DNA from: Phlebopus portentosus
Taxonomy: Eukaryota > Basidiomycota > Agaricomycetes > Boletales > Boletinellaceae
DNA: 64,000 nucleotides
Direction of reading: 5' to 3'
Assembly: GCA_037892935.1 (NCBI GenBank)
Contig: JAYXKI010000012.1
Span: 558,001-622,000, forward strand
The notes beneath the pieces were generated by a model. It did not search any database. It saw only the letters and a list, made by a program, of their open reading frames with translations, and was not told the DNA's origin. Numbering within the stretch: the stretch's first letter is position 1; the number at the start of each line of letters is the position of its first letter. Below are positions 45,701-58,885 of the stretch, one piece after another. The position numbers and the translations under genes are program-made.

Positions 45701-48700
45701 GATCTTACCAACGATGATCTCACAGGGATGCTAGCTGCCCTTCATTCTCATCTGAACTACTAAATTATAACTCTAAATTGACGCTGCAACGGTGGTGGCT
45801 TTCCAGTAAACTGAGGTCTGGAGCCTGAAGGGAAGAACGAAGTTGTCACGGGGCTCAGAGGCTTTGTAGGTTGATTCTGCAGAAGCATGATACAGAAGCA
45901 TGATATCTCCTGAGCTGGGGGGGCCCATTCCAAGTCGAACTTCTGGGGCATTAAGCCACACCCATTGAATGACAGGGCTATTTTGAACTCATGGCTTCAG
46001 TACGAGTCTTCAATTCCTATAGATCCTTCTTCACAAGGACTCCGAGAACTCAGGATTCAGAGCGAAGCTCATGCCCTGGGTCCTTTCGCTGCGGGGAAGT
46101 AGATAAACTGGCGCTCGAGTCTCACCACGTTGACGCCTAGCAAAAGCGGAAAGATGCCTTGCTCTGCCCTTCTCCATTAGCGCTCGACTTATGAGTTCGC
46201 AGAACTTTTCTTCTTCGCGAGGCTTTCTTACTCTGCCGCACATCAGATACATTCACATGAAGTATGAAGTTCCGATGTTGAATAGTGTCCTAAGACTTCG
46301 AGAATAACTCAGTTCTTCCCGATCAGCGGGAAAGGCTGGATAATGAACGCAATGCAAACGGCATATGAAATACGCGTATGAATGCCATGCGGGAAAGCTC
46401 TCGCGTTTCAAAGAAACACAAGGGATCGACTAACTTATACCATGCATAACAGATACCCCGGACAGGACATTCGCAAATCAATACCACAAAGCTTCCGTGC
46501 AAGCATCAACCCGTAGCATCCGGTAGTGCCCTCCGCCGTCCTCGTTTTTCGGAGGAAGTCAACTCGCTATGGGAATGGATACTGGCGTCTGAGCGCTTTA
46601 CTCATGATAGACGCCCACTTCAAGGCGTCTATCTCATTTTAGGAATACGCATCACGAAGCGCCGGAGCTTCAGTGCGCTGTACCAGCGAAGCAGCAGGTT
46701 CAAGCTCCTGGCGCTTGAAGCCGAATTGTCAAATCGCCTCATCCGCTATCGGCTGCCATACTAGTACTCTTTTGGGTGTGTAGTTTCACGCGTCCTGCCA
46801 CTTCTCCTCTGCTTCTCTGCGCGGTGCATCTCGAGCCGCTGAACACACCCCACTGACGTGTTGTGCTTCGCACTTTTCGCGAAACGTGGAGCGCTACTCG
46901 GTTATATTTGTTTCGCACTTTAGATTGAGAGTGGAGTTAGAATGTCATTTTTGAAGGACAACGAGCTTGCGCCTTGCTTTCCTATAACAAGGTTATGTAT
47001 GTGCTCAAGGTTTGTTTCATCATTCTGCTGTGGATCAACCTCGGCCAGGTAAATCTAGTTCTACAACGCGAAACGAAAAGAAGACCAAAGTGCAAGCGCC
47101 TTGAGTAAAGTAGGCAGGAGCCCAGCCAACGTCACTACAACTTTGCCTCTAGTGTTCACGAAGAACGGCTATCATGAAACAGCATACAAAGTGCTTCTGA
47201 GGATACTTCTCGGTTTGCCGTCACTGTTCCTATTTTATAGACGTTCGCGAAGCCTTTCAAGTAGCTTCGATCCTGGACTGGAAGCCGAACCGAAGACTGA
47301 TCGAAAGCATCTTCCTCCAGAGTTTCTTATTATTATTGCTATGATTTCCAACTCACCTTGCATCCACGATCAAAAATCTAAATATAGTTATCCGGAACTT
47401 ATACCACAATTACCGTGTGATTCCAGCAAGCTTGTCATGAGCCCCGAGTATGTTCCCTGTCGAAACACTCGGGGGATGAGTACTTGTGTCAACCCCTCGC
47501 CTCGATTTACCTTGCAGAAAGTTCATGGCAGGGTTATTCTTGAACTTTCATCCCATCACGGGCATCTCTGAGCGGCATCAGCCCACATTGCAACGTATCA
47601 CAAAGAGGCGTACTTCTATGTATCGTGCTATATCAAGTCCCCTGCCGAGCGCTCAAGAAGAGGGTTGAATCTGACTTTGAGTCAAGTTAAGAAGACTTAT
47701 TGTTCTAGATGCAATATGATGCGATGTAATGTAATGTATCCGGAGGTCTCTCGTTTCGAAAGGCTCGTATTGGTGTTTATTTGATGAGGAGAAGTGATTT
47801 GGCGTGGACTTCTCCGTTGTTGTTCTATCATAGAAGTGGCGAAGGTCTTTGTCGGATCTGGCTCCGCGATCCGTCCTAATCGGCTTTGTGCTTACTTGTC
47901 AAATAGTCGTGTGAGTTGTGCTGGCAGTGAGTGGAGGTTATTGAACTCAATCATCAGCGCAAGTTGAGCGCGTTGGCACTTTGGCCTGAGTTTCTGTGTT
48001 TTACCAATTTGTCAGTTCACCGAAACCTAGCTCATTATCGTCGGCGTTAAAACAATTTGGCTTCTCTACGGTGGCATTATTATTTCTATGATAAACTCGG
48101 GAAATTGCGAGTGGCAGTCATCCCTTTACTCACAAGTTACAAAAGTTCCAACAATAGCTGGTTTATTTACGGGTGCTATCCATCCGTCAACATGACGCAC
48201 AGATCACGACAGCATCGCATCACTCTGCCAGCCAGCACATCTCAACACTTCTCGCTCAGGAACGATCTCGGACCGCCCTTGGCACCAACTCCACAAAGTA
48301 CCCTTGCCTATTTGACAGTCCGGCGGCATACATCAAGTCCCAATCCGAAGTCATCACAATCAATCCTCCGAGTCCTGTGTACGCGCTTAGAAAGGTAAGT
48401 ATTGATCATGGAACTATGTTTCTCCTTTCTCCGTCATCTCCGCTCAGATCGTGGATCGTCCCTGTCAAGATGTAACCTGAGGCTCATCACCAGCGAAACG
48501 TCTCGTGGGGTGACGAGGAACTCATAGTCACCTTCGTATGGATGAGGTAATGTCCGGCATGAACGACTGGATATGTGACGAAGCAAGTGAGGAGACACTC
48601 AATCCGGAGGCATCTCACGTAATCGGTTCTTTGAGGATTTGGGATGATCCTTTCTGATGATCGAACCCGTGTGAATGATCCCATCACAGATCTGTCTACC

Positions 48701-48878
48701 TTAATCTCGCTTTTTAGCATTGTCCATCCTCTATTAAAATTAATTTTAGATTTAACCTTCTTCCGCTCTTTGACACTTTCATTCACACATCGAACGAATT
48801 GACGCTGTTTGCACGTTCATATATACTTGGATACAAAAGGTACGTTCTAGACTTTGCGGTGCTATTACAATGCTGTAA
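39736..48878. other. Long gene-poor region, no supported gene
   Basis: Only short frames are present, none with a recognised domain or a consistent exon chain. Visible structure is limited to a 20-bp perfect palindrome (42111-42130), GGATG/GAATGA-type simple repeats (about 42205-42225 and 42785-42805) and a 10-bp-stem hairpin (46606-46633). Decayed genes or transposon remnants are likely but could not be identified. Confidence 0.45.
42111..42130. repeat. Perfect 20-bp palindrome
   Basis: CCGTCTGTACGTACAGACGG equals its own reverse complement, with no spacer. Confidence 0.8.
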
Positions 48879-51800
48879 TCATCGCCGTCGAGAGTGACGA
48901 GTCTTGCATTTAGGCACTCGCCATTTCAGTTTCTTCAAGCTGTACGTCCGTGCTTCACGTGGGTGGGTGCATGGAGAGAATATCAAGGCACAAAGTACGC
49001 TCAAGTGCCGATGACGTGGAAGTGATGATCTGATCTTGATGTCAAGAAGTCCTCGAGCTCCTAAACTCCTTAAGTAACTCCTAAGGCCCAGATCCCTACT
49101 GTATTCACTCCGCGTCCAACATATATACAGTCTATTTTCAGTACTGTGCCTGCGCGGAAAACGTAGCTCAGCAATCTCAGCACATGAATCAGAAGCGCCA
49201 TATACAACAAACTGCGCGTTAAGCCCACATTTAAATCCATAGAAGAAGCGCAAATAAGTATGAGCCCAAGCATTCTTAGCTTTCTCTTGTCTGTTGCTGA
49301 AGGTACAGTGATCATGTGGATCCTGATCATTAACATCAACATCCGTGATTGAGTTGGACAGGAGGAGGAAGTTCATGTGTGGGATGCATATGAACGTTGC
49401 GTTCCCAAGTCAGGAGCAGGAACGGAACGACGACCGAGTGGGGAACACGAATGCGACCGCGATTGTGACAAAGCGTGTAGTGCAAGCGCCTGAGGAACCG
49501 GGAAGCTGATGGAAACGAAGGGCTCGGAGTCAGTAGTCCCGAGGATCCGACGAGAAAGGGGGGGGGGGGGGTGCGGCGATGTTTCCAACTTAATTCATTC
49601 CATCAAGGTCGTCGCGACGCGTCGTGTGGGTTTCCTGAGCGAGAGGATCCGAGTTACCAAAAAAAGAATCCCGAGCTTCATTTCTTGGCCATATTGGCAC
49701 CCTCGGTAGTACTGCATAGCAGCGGTGCTACGTAGCGTAGAGTTGCTCCTTGATCCGCGAATCCCGAACGCTGGGAATTCGATATTCGATATTCGGGACC
49801 GTGGCCGAATAGGGAAGACGAGTGAGTGAGTGCGGGTGGGACGAGTGGCGATGCGGTGCAGCGATGTACCCGCGTCCCGCTCCAAAAGCTCCCGTAGCAT
49901 GGAAAAGCATACAGTGTACAATATGCACCGAGAAAATTTGAAATTCCAAAATGAATAGAGAGCTGTGAGAGAGAGACGCAACGATCATTGTTCAATTACT
50001 TCTCTCTTGACCTAACACGATCTATCATTCCACTATCTCAGAGAATGGAAGTAAAAGCCTATGAAAACGAAAATGGAGTCGAGAAAAAAAAAGGGCACAT
50101 GAAAAGCAAAAACTTCGTAGTAAGTAATTGCAACCATCTCTTATCTCACAGAATTACATATATTATTTAGTTGCATGCATAGTACAGCTATAATTCGGAC
50201 GCTCTGTTATTTGATATTTACTCGAAGCGCAAACGGAAGTACATAACTCTCCTGTAGCATCAGTATCAGACTATCAGTATCAGGTGCCAGTAGCAAGAAG
50301 TCGAAGAAGGATGGATACGTAGCTGAGGCGAGACGGGATAGCAGCACCACTCTCGTTACTCGTGTTTTGCGCTTGACGTTGACAGACGCGGTGTATGTAC
50401 ACCGTGGAGTAAGAGAACGAACGCGCCCAACAACAACAACCAACAAACAACAAACGACTAACAGCTGGAGTTTTGATCGAAGCGAAGCTCTCAAAGCCAC
50501 ACGGCGGATCGATCCGCCGCCATTAATACTAATTGAATATAAGAACGAACTGCGTGATAGAAGGGAAGGGAGGTGGGATTGACGTTACGTTACATGAGAA
50601 TTTCGAACGAACGAACGAATGAACGAAAATCCGAGATATTACTGCCGTTGCGGCCAGTGCTGTGCTGTGCTGTGTTATCCCAAATGCGGAGGAGCGCGAA
50701 CGAAAAGAACCCGAATACAAATCCACTCCGAAAAGGAAATGGCATGGCATGGAAAGGCGAGGCAAGGCAAGGCCCGACCAACATCGTCACGGTGTAGCTA
50801 ACTCAGAATACCAGGCGCATTTCTGTCCGAGGAGGAGGAGACTCGGAAAGCGAGACACGCCTATGCAGCTCGTGCGTGCGAAGGTAGTGTCCAGGGGGGG
50901 CGCACAGGGCATAATCAATCAGCCATAATATGTGATCATAATTAATTATTGGAATGAATGGAGAACCACCGCACCGTCCCCCGCATCCACGAAGCTTTCA
51001 CTAGTCCGTGTTTGGGGCTCGTATGTACTGTAGTTGTAGGTATCTATCTGCGCATTCCCGCAGGTTAACTATTGTAAACAAGACCAAACCAGACCAGACC
51101 AAACTAGACCAGACCAGACCAAGCCAAGTCGAGAGACCGGCAATGCTATTCTAAATTCGCGAACCCGCGAGTTCGCGAGTTCGCGCGCGCAGGTACGACC
51201 ACCCCGGCATCAGAGAACTCGAAGAATTCGAAGGAATAAATCAAAGACGCAAAGGTGTTATATGGATGCGAGCGTGTGTAAATCATCAAGCAAGGATCGG
51301 TCCTTTCAAGGAATAGACTGAGAACTCTATTTCTCCGACGCTTTCTCGCTTTCTCTCTCTCTTTCTCGCAGCCCAGATCGACCCTTATCGCTCAGTACCG
51401 TAATCCCCCCCACCCATAATAACAGCAACAACAGCAACAACAAGAACAACTCTCATCGCTCATCGCTCATGCCGGAGTCGATAATACGAATACCTTCGGA
51501 ACTTCGCGCGGCACCGGACTATGTATGTACATCCATCCATCCATCCTTCCTTCCATTTCGTTGCAGTCTATTCTTACTCTAGAAGGTCAGGCAGGCAGGC
51601 AGGGCAGGGCAGGGCAGGGCAAGACAGGGCAAGATAGGGCAGACCGGGACAGGGCGCTTCTGCTTGTGAGGCGAGCAGCGAGGTGCGCGGGTCGGCTGGT
51701 CCGGCTGTGTGGTTCTCCGTAGTATGTATGTAAGTATGTATGTATGTATAGGTGTCCAGGCTCTGACGATATCGATTCGGTGGGTAGGTCCACGGCTTTG

Positions 51801-54676
51801 ATTTCCCCCGAAGACGCGCTTGGAGCTTCCATTTGTGTTCTGCCGTTCCTCGTTACTGGAGTGGAAGGGGTAGAGCGGAAGTGGCCTGATTACTTGCAGT
51901 GAGGTTGTCTGTCTGTTTGTTTGTTAGCTAGTTAGTTAGGTGGGTAGGTAGGAGATCTTGGAGAGTCGTACTACCCTGAAATTCGATTCTTAAGCAAGAC
52001 TGGACTTGTGAATACGAGTCTGAACAAACGGAAACTCGGAATGACGCACGGAGTGCGATTCCTTTCGAGCATTGATTTCGGTAATATCCTTGCCTTGCCT
52101 TGACAATGACGTTGACATTGGGCCCTCGCTTGCCCTTGGAGCCCAAACATCCCGGACAATATCGAATTGCAGTATATACAGTATGCTTACACTGCAATTG
52201 AAAAAAACATTCAAGTCCGAGCTCTCGAACATACACTTTCCACACGCATCCTCCGCCCCGCGGCGAGGCGGACGGCGTTAGCTCCTCCCGACGAAACCAT
52301 TCATACTCAATAATACCACTAATTATGTGCTGCGTAATGTATAGGTATAAGCAATGTGAGTAATGTACTGTGTAAGTATGGCATAGCCGCGGACGGCCAC
52401 ACGAGCTCCGATATGTAAGAGCGGGCGTGAGTAACGAGTAATAAATAGTAATATCTATCTCCATCTCTTCCGTAAGTAATCGCATTCCGACAGACAGAAT
52501 AGGAACGCTTCGGAAGCAAAGATCACACTGTGTGTGCGTGTGTGCGCGTGTGTGGCTGAGTTGGGGGGGGGGGGATACGGAAGGCCTGGTGTGCATGGAA
52601 GCAACAACCCGGAGGCACGGAAGTTCGGAAGCTCGGAGGTACAGTTACGGTATAGTGTGTAGAGGATTGGATTTTAGGTTAGGTTAGGTATTGTATTCCG
52701 GAGTGTGCTGAGGAACGAGTGGAAGGGAAGACAGAGACAGGGGTCGGATCAAAGATGACAATGCGAGACCAGAGCAGACGGACCGAATCGTCATATGAAT
52801 ACGAAATGACTAGGAAAGGTAGGTCGATGGCTGGGAAGATGACTAGGAGGCAGTGGCGGTGGTAGGTTAGCATCGGATGCGTGTTCGTATTCGCCGACGT
52901 ACGCCATCATTCGTTCTCTTGGTTCGAACACGAGAAGACCGTACCTATAGGATTATGACGGGCGTCGGGTTGGAGACGAGACAAGAACACCGAACGAATA
53001 ACCGCGCTGAGTTCGATGTCGTCCGGAGACCGAAAGTCCGACTGGACGAGTTCGGAGTCAAGGAAACATTTAAATAAAAAATAAAAAATATGCATATGCG
53101 GTTACTTACTTACTTACTTACTTGAATGTGGGTCTTGCAGTCTGTGGATGCGTACGCTGGGTATGTGGAGAGCTGAGTAAGAGGGGAGAGGAAATGGTGT
53201 ACGATGCACGGCGTTAAGAGGTTCCGCGGGCACATGTATAGCGAGCGGAGATGAAACAAACTGTCACTCGCCGAGCCCGTTCCGGATCGAATCGAAATAA
53301 GCCTGCTGCATAGCATAGGGATACGTGGGCATGGTGGACCGGTTGATATTGGAGTTTGAAGCGCAGCAGTGGCGTATGTATACCAAATTAGAATAGAATT
53401 GGAAGATACGACAGATGTTGACGAAGCGATGCTGTATATACAGTCAGACCTGGGGATTTGTATGTTGGTAGCTGCGGTGGAAAGGGATATAGCATTTAGC
53501 GTTTGTTTGTTTGCAATCGTGATATCGTCGGCGTTATTCAGATACGAATGAGGAAATGAAGAGAGGGCCGCGCGCTTGGGAATGAAGCGTAAGGAAAGAG
53601 AAGAAAGCACGAGTTGTATGAGCCTGTATGAGGAACGTGGGAGGAGCGGAGGCGGCGATGAGGTTACTGTAAGTGGGTCGAGTAGGTCGATCCATCCAGA
53701 ACGATCAAGGAGCGAGCGAGCATCGTGGCGAGGGTACTCAATTCAAATAGCTAGGTATCGAGACAAGAAAGAGGAAGATAATTCCAGAAGTAGGCGGAGA
53801 TGCTGAGCGAGTGGAAGACGTGGGCGTTGAACGGCAGCGGCAGTCATCTTCATTGGCCCGTCCTTCGACACTCTCACTCTCTCAGCACGCACACTTCCAT
53901 CCGGATGACTACTGCGAGCGGCGTTCGCGCGAGGCTCCTCGACGGTGCCGGGACACAGTAGGTGTCGCCGAAGCGGAGAGAGAGAGTAGAGAAGGCATAA
54001 TGCGTAAGCACATGCGGCAGGTCGGCATCGGGGTGAGGCTCATAGCGAGTCAGGTCAGGTCGACGGCCCGACGGCGTCGAGAACGTCGAACGTCCAAGGC
54101 GCGACCTCCCATTGCCTGCAAGTGGGAGGGGGCGATGCACGAGCTACAGCTACACAGCGTCACGGATGACAGGACTGAGTGTGACACTTTAGGGATTCAT
54201 CGGGGATTCCGCCCTGGGCGAATCGGGTGAGATTGGTTGTTGCTGCTTGTGATGATGTGATGTGAGTGACCCCTGTGACTCCCCCCGGATACCCTGGACC
54301 CAAGAAGCGTGTCACCTCGTGCCACGCGGTTCAGGGATCGTGCGCTTATTCACTGCTCAAGATCTGGAGATGCATTTGTTTGTGTGTATTTGTGTGATGC
54401 TGTAATATATACCCGTACTACCCGTACCCGCACTTCCCGTAATCCGTATCCGTATCCGTTTCCCGACGCGACATTTACATTTAGCTCAGCTCGTCCAGTG
54501 CCACTTGCTTCTTCTTCACCACCACCACCACCTCCTCCACTACGAGCATCGTTGCTGCGGGCTCCGCGACGGCGACGGCGTCGGCGTCGGCATCAGCGTA
54601 CAACAACGACTCTACTTATACTCTCTCAGTTGCTCTAGACGTACATAACCACCCATCTCTCCAAAAGTGGCCCACA
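48879..54676. other. Non-coding region upstream of SFP1-like gene, microsatellite-rich from 50 kb
   Basis: Holds G runs (about 49559-49571 and 52562-52574), GAAC units (about 50596-50625), GCTGT (50659-50673), ACCAG units (51080-51120), a TCGCGAAC...GTTCGCGA hairpin (about 51160-51185), CAACAG, CATC, GGCAG/GGGCA (51587-51640), GTAT (51720-51750), TG (52530-52555), TTAC (53100-53122) and CCACCA/CGGCGA tracts (54510-54590). A minus-strand frame of 165 codons (48879-49376) has no recognisable domain. Nothing else supports a gene. Confidence 0.5.
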
Positions 54677-57600
54677 ATGGCAGCTACCGCAACCTCATCC
54701 CAGCCAATCTCAATCGCATCAAGAGACCCGCAACGATCAGCTAATGACAGCCTCAACATCCCGTCTCTTCACCATCCTAATTTCGCGGGCTCGCCGATGA
54801 ACACCTCGTCCTCCTCATCCTTCCTCGCCCATCCTTCACACCTTGCAAACCCACGTTATGCGGGCACTTCACCCCGCAGCGCAGAGAGCAGCACGTCATG
54901 GTCTATCCACCCGGGTCCCTTGTTCGTTTCTGCCGGTTCCCTGGGTTCGACCTCTGGCAGCCTCGGCGCCAACAGCATAAGCGGGAGTGCTGGGAGCTTT
55001 AAAAGCAGGATGTACCCCGGCTTGGGCTGCTCGCCCGCTCAGGTGTTGAATCCCCTCGAGTGAGTATTATTCGTTGTTGCAAATGCACATGATAGTGATT
55101 AACGCCGAAATGCACCTGCTCGTAGTCCGGAATTCAAGTTCCGCGGTATCGTCGGCTCGATGGAAAGTGATCATGGCTCCCTCATCGACGCTCATATGGC
55201 ACAACGGGAGGTCGAGCAGGTCAGTGGTCCCCAGTCCAGTATTCTCAACTACTCGGATTTTTTGTATTTGATTTGAAATTGTATGCTAATTATTTTTTTT
55301 TGTGATTCCCGCAGTTCCGAGATTTCGCCTGCTGCGGTATTTCTCTACGTGATCTGCACGCGCTGGTTGAGCACTTCGAGTCTCACCATGTCCACGTCGT
55401 CGACCCGACACAGCCGCTCCCACCCCCCCATCCTCAAAGCGCGTTTGGGTTCACGCCTATCCCTATGTACCCTGGTGATCCTGGGTACGGGAAAGGTGGG
55501 GGTTCTGTAAATGGAACTGCGACGGGTTCGGGGTCGGCGTCTTCAGATATCCCGACGAGCACAGAATCCTCGCTCGCAGGCGCCTTAGGTCCGTCATCGT
55601 CGACTACGGTTCCATCAAACGATACTGCCAACCCGACAGGCAGTGCTCCTTCAGGGTTCGACCTTGATGACATCGACATGGAGATGGACCCAGAACCCGA
55701 ACACGAGCGTGATCACGAACCGGCGACCTCCCCCGCGCCTTCCGCCTCCTCTTCCTCGAACCACTCTTGCAACTCCAACCCTAACTCAACCTCAAACCGA
55801 TCGAGTCCTCTTGGCGGTGGCGCAGGCCCGCTTCCGCTCACGCAGCCTCAGCGTTTTGCAAACGCGAATGGGGGGATACCCAATGGGACGAGGAGTAGCG
55901 TGAGCAGTCCACCTGATACGCCCCTTTTGACGACTCCTGTCTCGCCGTTCGCGACCGCACCGGCAACGCAGGCGAGTTACATTTGGTCTTCCGGTGTACA
56001 GGGGCAGGGACAGGGACAGGGCCAGGGGGACGGTCTCGTCGGTCTCGCTTCGAACATTCAGTCTCAGCAGGGCCAGGTGCAGGCCCCTGCTGGCCCATCT
56101 GCTTTCGATAATGTTACTCTACCAGCGAAGCATATCCACGGGGGCAATGGGATGTTTGCACATCCTTACGCGGTCGCATCTTCCGCCCGCCGACACTACA
56201 CTCACCCACTGTCGCCTTTGAGCAGTGCATCCACATCAGCGGCGACTTCGCCTGCATCGGCTTCTTCATCCTCCACGTTCGCTTTCGGCAGCCAATCACA
56301 GCAACAGCGGACGGGTCTGCACCATACACAGTCTCTCTATGCTCTGCGATTGGCGCGGCACGTTGCGGAGCAGCGGGAGCGAGAACGAGAGGATCTTATG
56401 AAGCGGGCTTTGAACGGGTATGCGGGCTACGAAGATTATTCTCGTGGTTTCCCTGGGGCGAGTTCTATGGATACCATTGATGGTGGAATTGCCGGGGCTG
56501 GTGGCGTTCAATGTACAGCGACAGGATTGGCTAGCGCAGGAGGGATGGGAAGGATGAGCGTTGGCCCGACGGAAACTGCCATCCACCCGGGACTACTCTT
56601 CGGCAATGGCAACGCAGATGCGAACGGAGATACGGGTACGGTGATGAACGGAGGGGTGAAGACTGAGCCGGGTACGGCGCGCACGACTCCCGCGCAGTCG
56701 CGTTCTGGATCACCGTCTTCTCCGTCCTCCGCATTCGCTTCTGCCTCGACTAGTTCGACGTTGACTTCGGCATCGACTTCGACTGCTGTTTCTACGCCGG
56801 GTACTTCCACACCCTCGTCGAGCTCTGGTGGGCCGGCAGTGCGCAAGGCCCCGTCTGCTGGCTCGTCGGTATCGACATCATTTTCAGTACTTCCCCGCTC
56901 GACGTCCTCCCTCCTCCTCTCCAAGCCATTCAAATGTCCCACGCCAGGGTGTACCAAGTCGTACAAACAGGCCAATGGGCTGAAGTACCACGTCACGCAC
57001 GGGCAATGCTCCTTTACGCCCCCGCCTGAGCTATCATCCATCTCTGAGCTCGGGCTGAGCATTGGTGTCAATCTAAAGCTTGGGCCTATGGGTCTTGAGG
57101 GCCTGGAGAACATGTCGGAGGCGGAGCGGAGGGAGGCTGAGAAGGAGGCTGAGAGGCGGTTGAGACCTTTCTGCTGTCAAGTGAAGCCCTGCACGCGGCG
57201 GTATAAGAACATGAACGGGTTGCGGTATCATTACCAGCACTCGGGCGAGCATGGGATGATTGGGCTGCGGATGCTAGCGAGTGGGAGGCACGATGCGACG
57301 AGGGAACAGAGTGTAGAGCGAAGCGATGAGGAGGGCGAGGGAGGCGATGGGGAAGGTGGGGACGCGGTTGCGGGGGAGCAAGGGAGCGCTGCGGGGAGAA
57401 GGAGCGTTGAGAGGACGGGCAGCACAGAGCGTGGAAGGCGACGGGAGAGGAAGGAAGGCTCGATAGGACATGCGGCGCAGACGAGCAGCGCGCCCTCGAC
57501 GCCTGGTCCTTCGCAGTTAACGGCGGCAGCAGTCCCGAAGAGCAGCCCGTTCACGACGCAGGCGTTCCCTGGGTTCGCGCAGAACCTCCAACAGCAGCAG

Positions 57601-57918
57601 CAGGAGGGCTTGCACCAGCATCAGAGATCGCTGAGCGGCTCGTCAGGCCAACAACAGCCGCGTTCGCCGCTCAGCCAGGCCTTCTCCGCACACACGATGG
57701 CGTTCGCGCAGGCCCCGTTCGCTAATATTAGTGCGCCTATGAATGGGTTCCCGCGCATGAACGGCGGTACGATGAACGGGATGATGAACGGGATCGGCGT
57801 GAATGGCGTGAACGGGGTGAACCAGTACGCGTTCGCGGTGCAGAGCCAACCTGCGAGTGCGTATGCGAGCCCGTGGGGCTCGCGCGCGGGGTCGCCTACC
57901 TCTTCTGGTGTTGTGTAG
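54677..57918 (+). CDS. SFP1: Sfp1-type C2H2 zinc-finger transcription regulator
   Basis: About 1,030 residues from three exons, introns at about 55060-55122 and 55220-55314. Exon 2-3 joining gives FKFRGIVGSMESDHGSLIDA, then the first finger FACCGISLRDLHALVEHFES-HHV (about residue 165). A long Ser/Thr/Gly/Pro-rich region follows, with a QGQGQGQGQG run and an acidic patch (DLDDIDMEMDPEPEHE). The C-terminal pair is KPFKCPTPGCTKSYKQANGL with KYHVTHGQC, and FCCQVKPCTRRYKNMNGLRY with HYQHSGEH, about 55 residues apart. This split arrangement, with the NGLKYH/NGLRYH helices, is that of yeast Sfp1, the nutrient- and TOR-responsive activator of ribosome biogenesis. The tail is Gln/Asn/Gly-rich. The very long low-complexity upstream region suggests a complex promoter or leader. 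Confidence 0.82.
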
Positions 57919-58885
57919 ACTTTGGAGATGTGGATTGTTGGAAAGAAGCAAACCAAACGACCAGAACAAAAAAAAAAAAAATCGGATCGAGGATAAGACT
58001 CGAGACTCCGTTATCTCTTCTTTCCGCGAGAGAAGAGAGCTGGAAAACAGAAAAGAAAAAAGGTCGAATAAAATAAAGAATAGAGTAAACGTTATTTTAC
58101 TCGTTATTCTTTCTTTTCCTTCTTTTCTCTTTCGTTTTTCTCTTTTTCTTCAAGCTGTTATTTCTTACTTACTTTTGCCCGCTTCTTACCGTCCCGACCT
58201 TTGGTTGTTTGTAAATGTAAATACTTACATACTTAATTCCTCGCCCTCGCCCTCCTTCCTTCCTTCCTGTATCACGCGCTTCTGAGATCTCCCCCTCCGT
58301 CCTAATTTCTCTGACTTGGAATTCCTTGTATCCTTGTTCCGTCTCGCTCCTTTTTTTCTCTCTCCTGTTTTTTCTTCAACGACTTGCTTACTTGCTTGGT
58401 TACCATCCATCACTCCGCGCCCCCTCTCCGAGAGTCTCGTCCCCTCATAGAGTCGCTCTACGGTATGAAAGGTTTTCTTACTAACTCTTTGTGTCTGTTT
58501 CTCTTTGTTTTCTGCCTGCCTACTACTTGTTCCTACTTACTGAAGTTGATTGCTTACCTGCTTACTCACTTACTGAGTTACTTTATCTGGATATGTTATA
58601 TCAGAGTGTTGTTGTTTCTGTGAGGAGTCATTTTGAGTGAGAGCGAGAGTGAATTTGTATTGTTATGAATTTTCGAGTGAGAGTCGTCCAAAGACGCGAA
58701 ATAGCAACATGGAACGGACGGGATCACCGGACTGTATTTCGATCGATGACTGTTGTTCATACATTCATTTTTATACATACAATAACAACGACAAAATGTT
58801 ATTTATCGTATACATCTGCATTTACATTTTTACATTTTTCTTTCTTGATCATACGTACACGTTACAACAAGCGGGGACTAAGACT
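57919..58885. other. Convergent 3' region
   Basis: Between the 3' ends of the SFP1-like and peroxiredoxin genes. It is pyrimidine-rich with an A run near 57968-57980 and CTTC/TTAC-type repeats. No gene seen. Confidence 0.55.

Noticed and set aside
47101..47571. 156-codon plus-strand frame
   Set aside because: It lacks an ATG at the start and shows no recognisable family features.
48879..49376. 165-codon minus-strand frame
   Set aside because: Longest ATG frame in the gene-poor region, but no domain, signal peptide or low-complexity feature that supports coding.
53811..54638. Frames just upstream of the SFP1-like gene
   Set aside because: Composition follows the underlying simple repeats (CCA, CGGCGA); most likely leader or promoter sequence.
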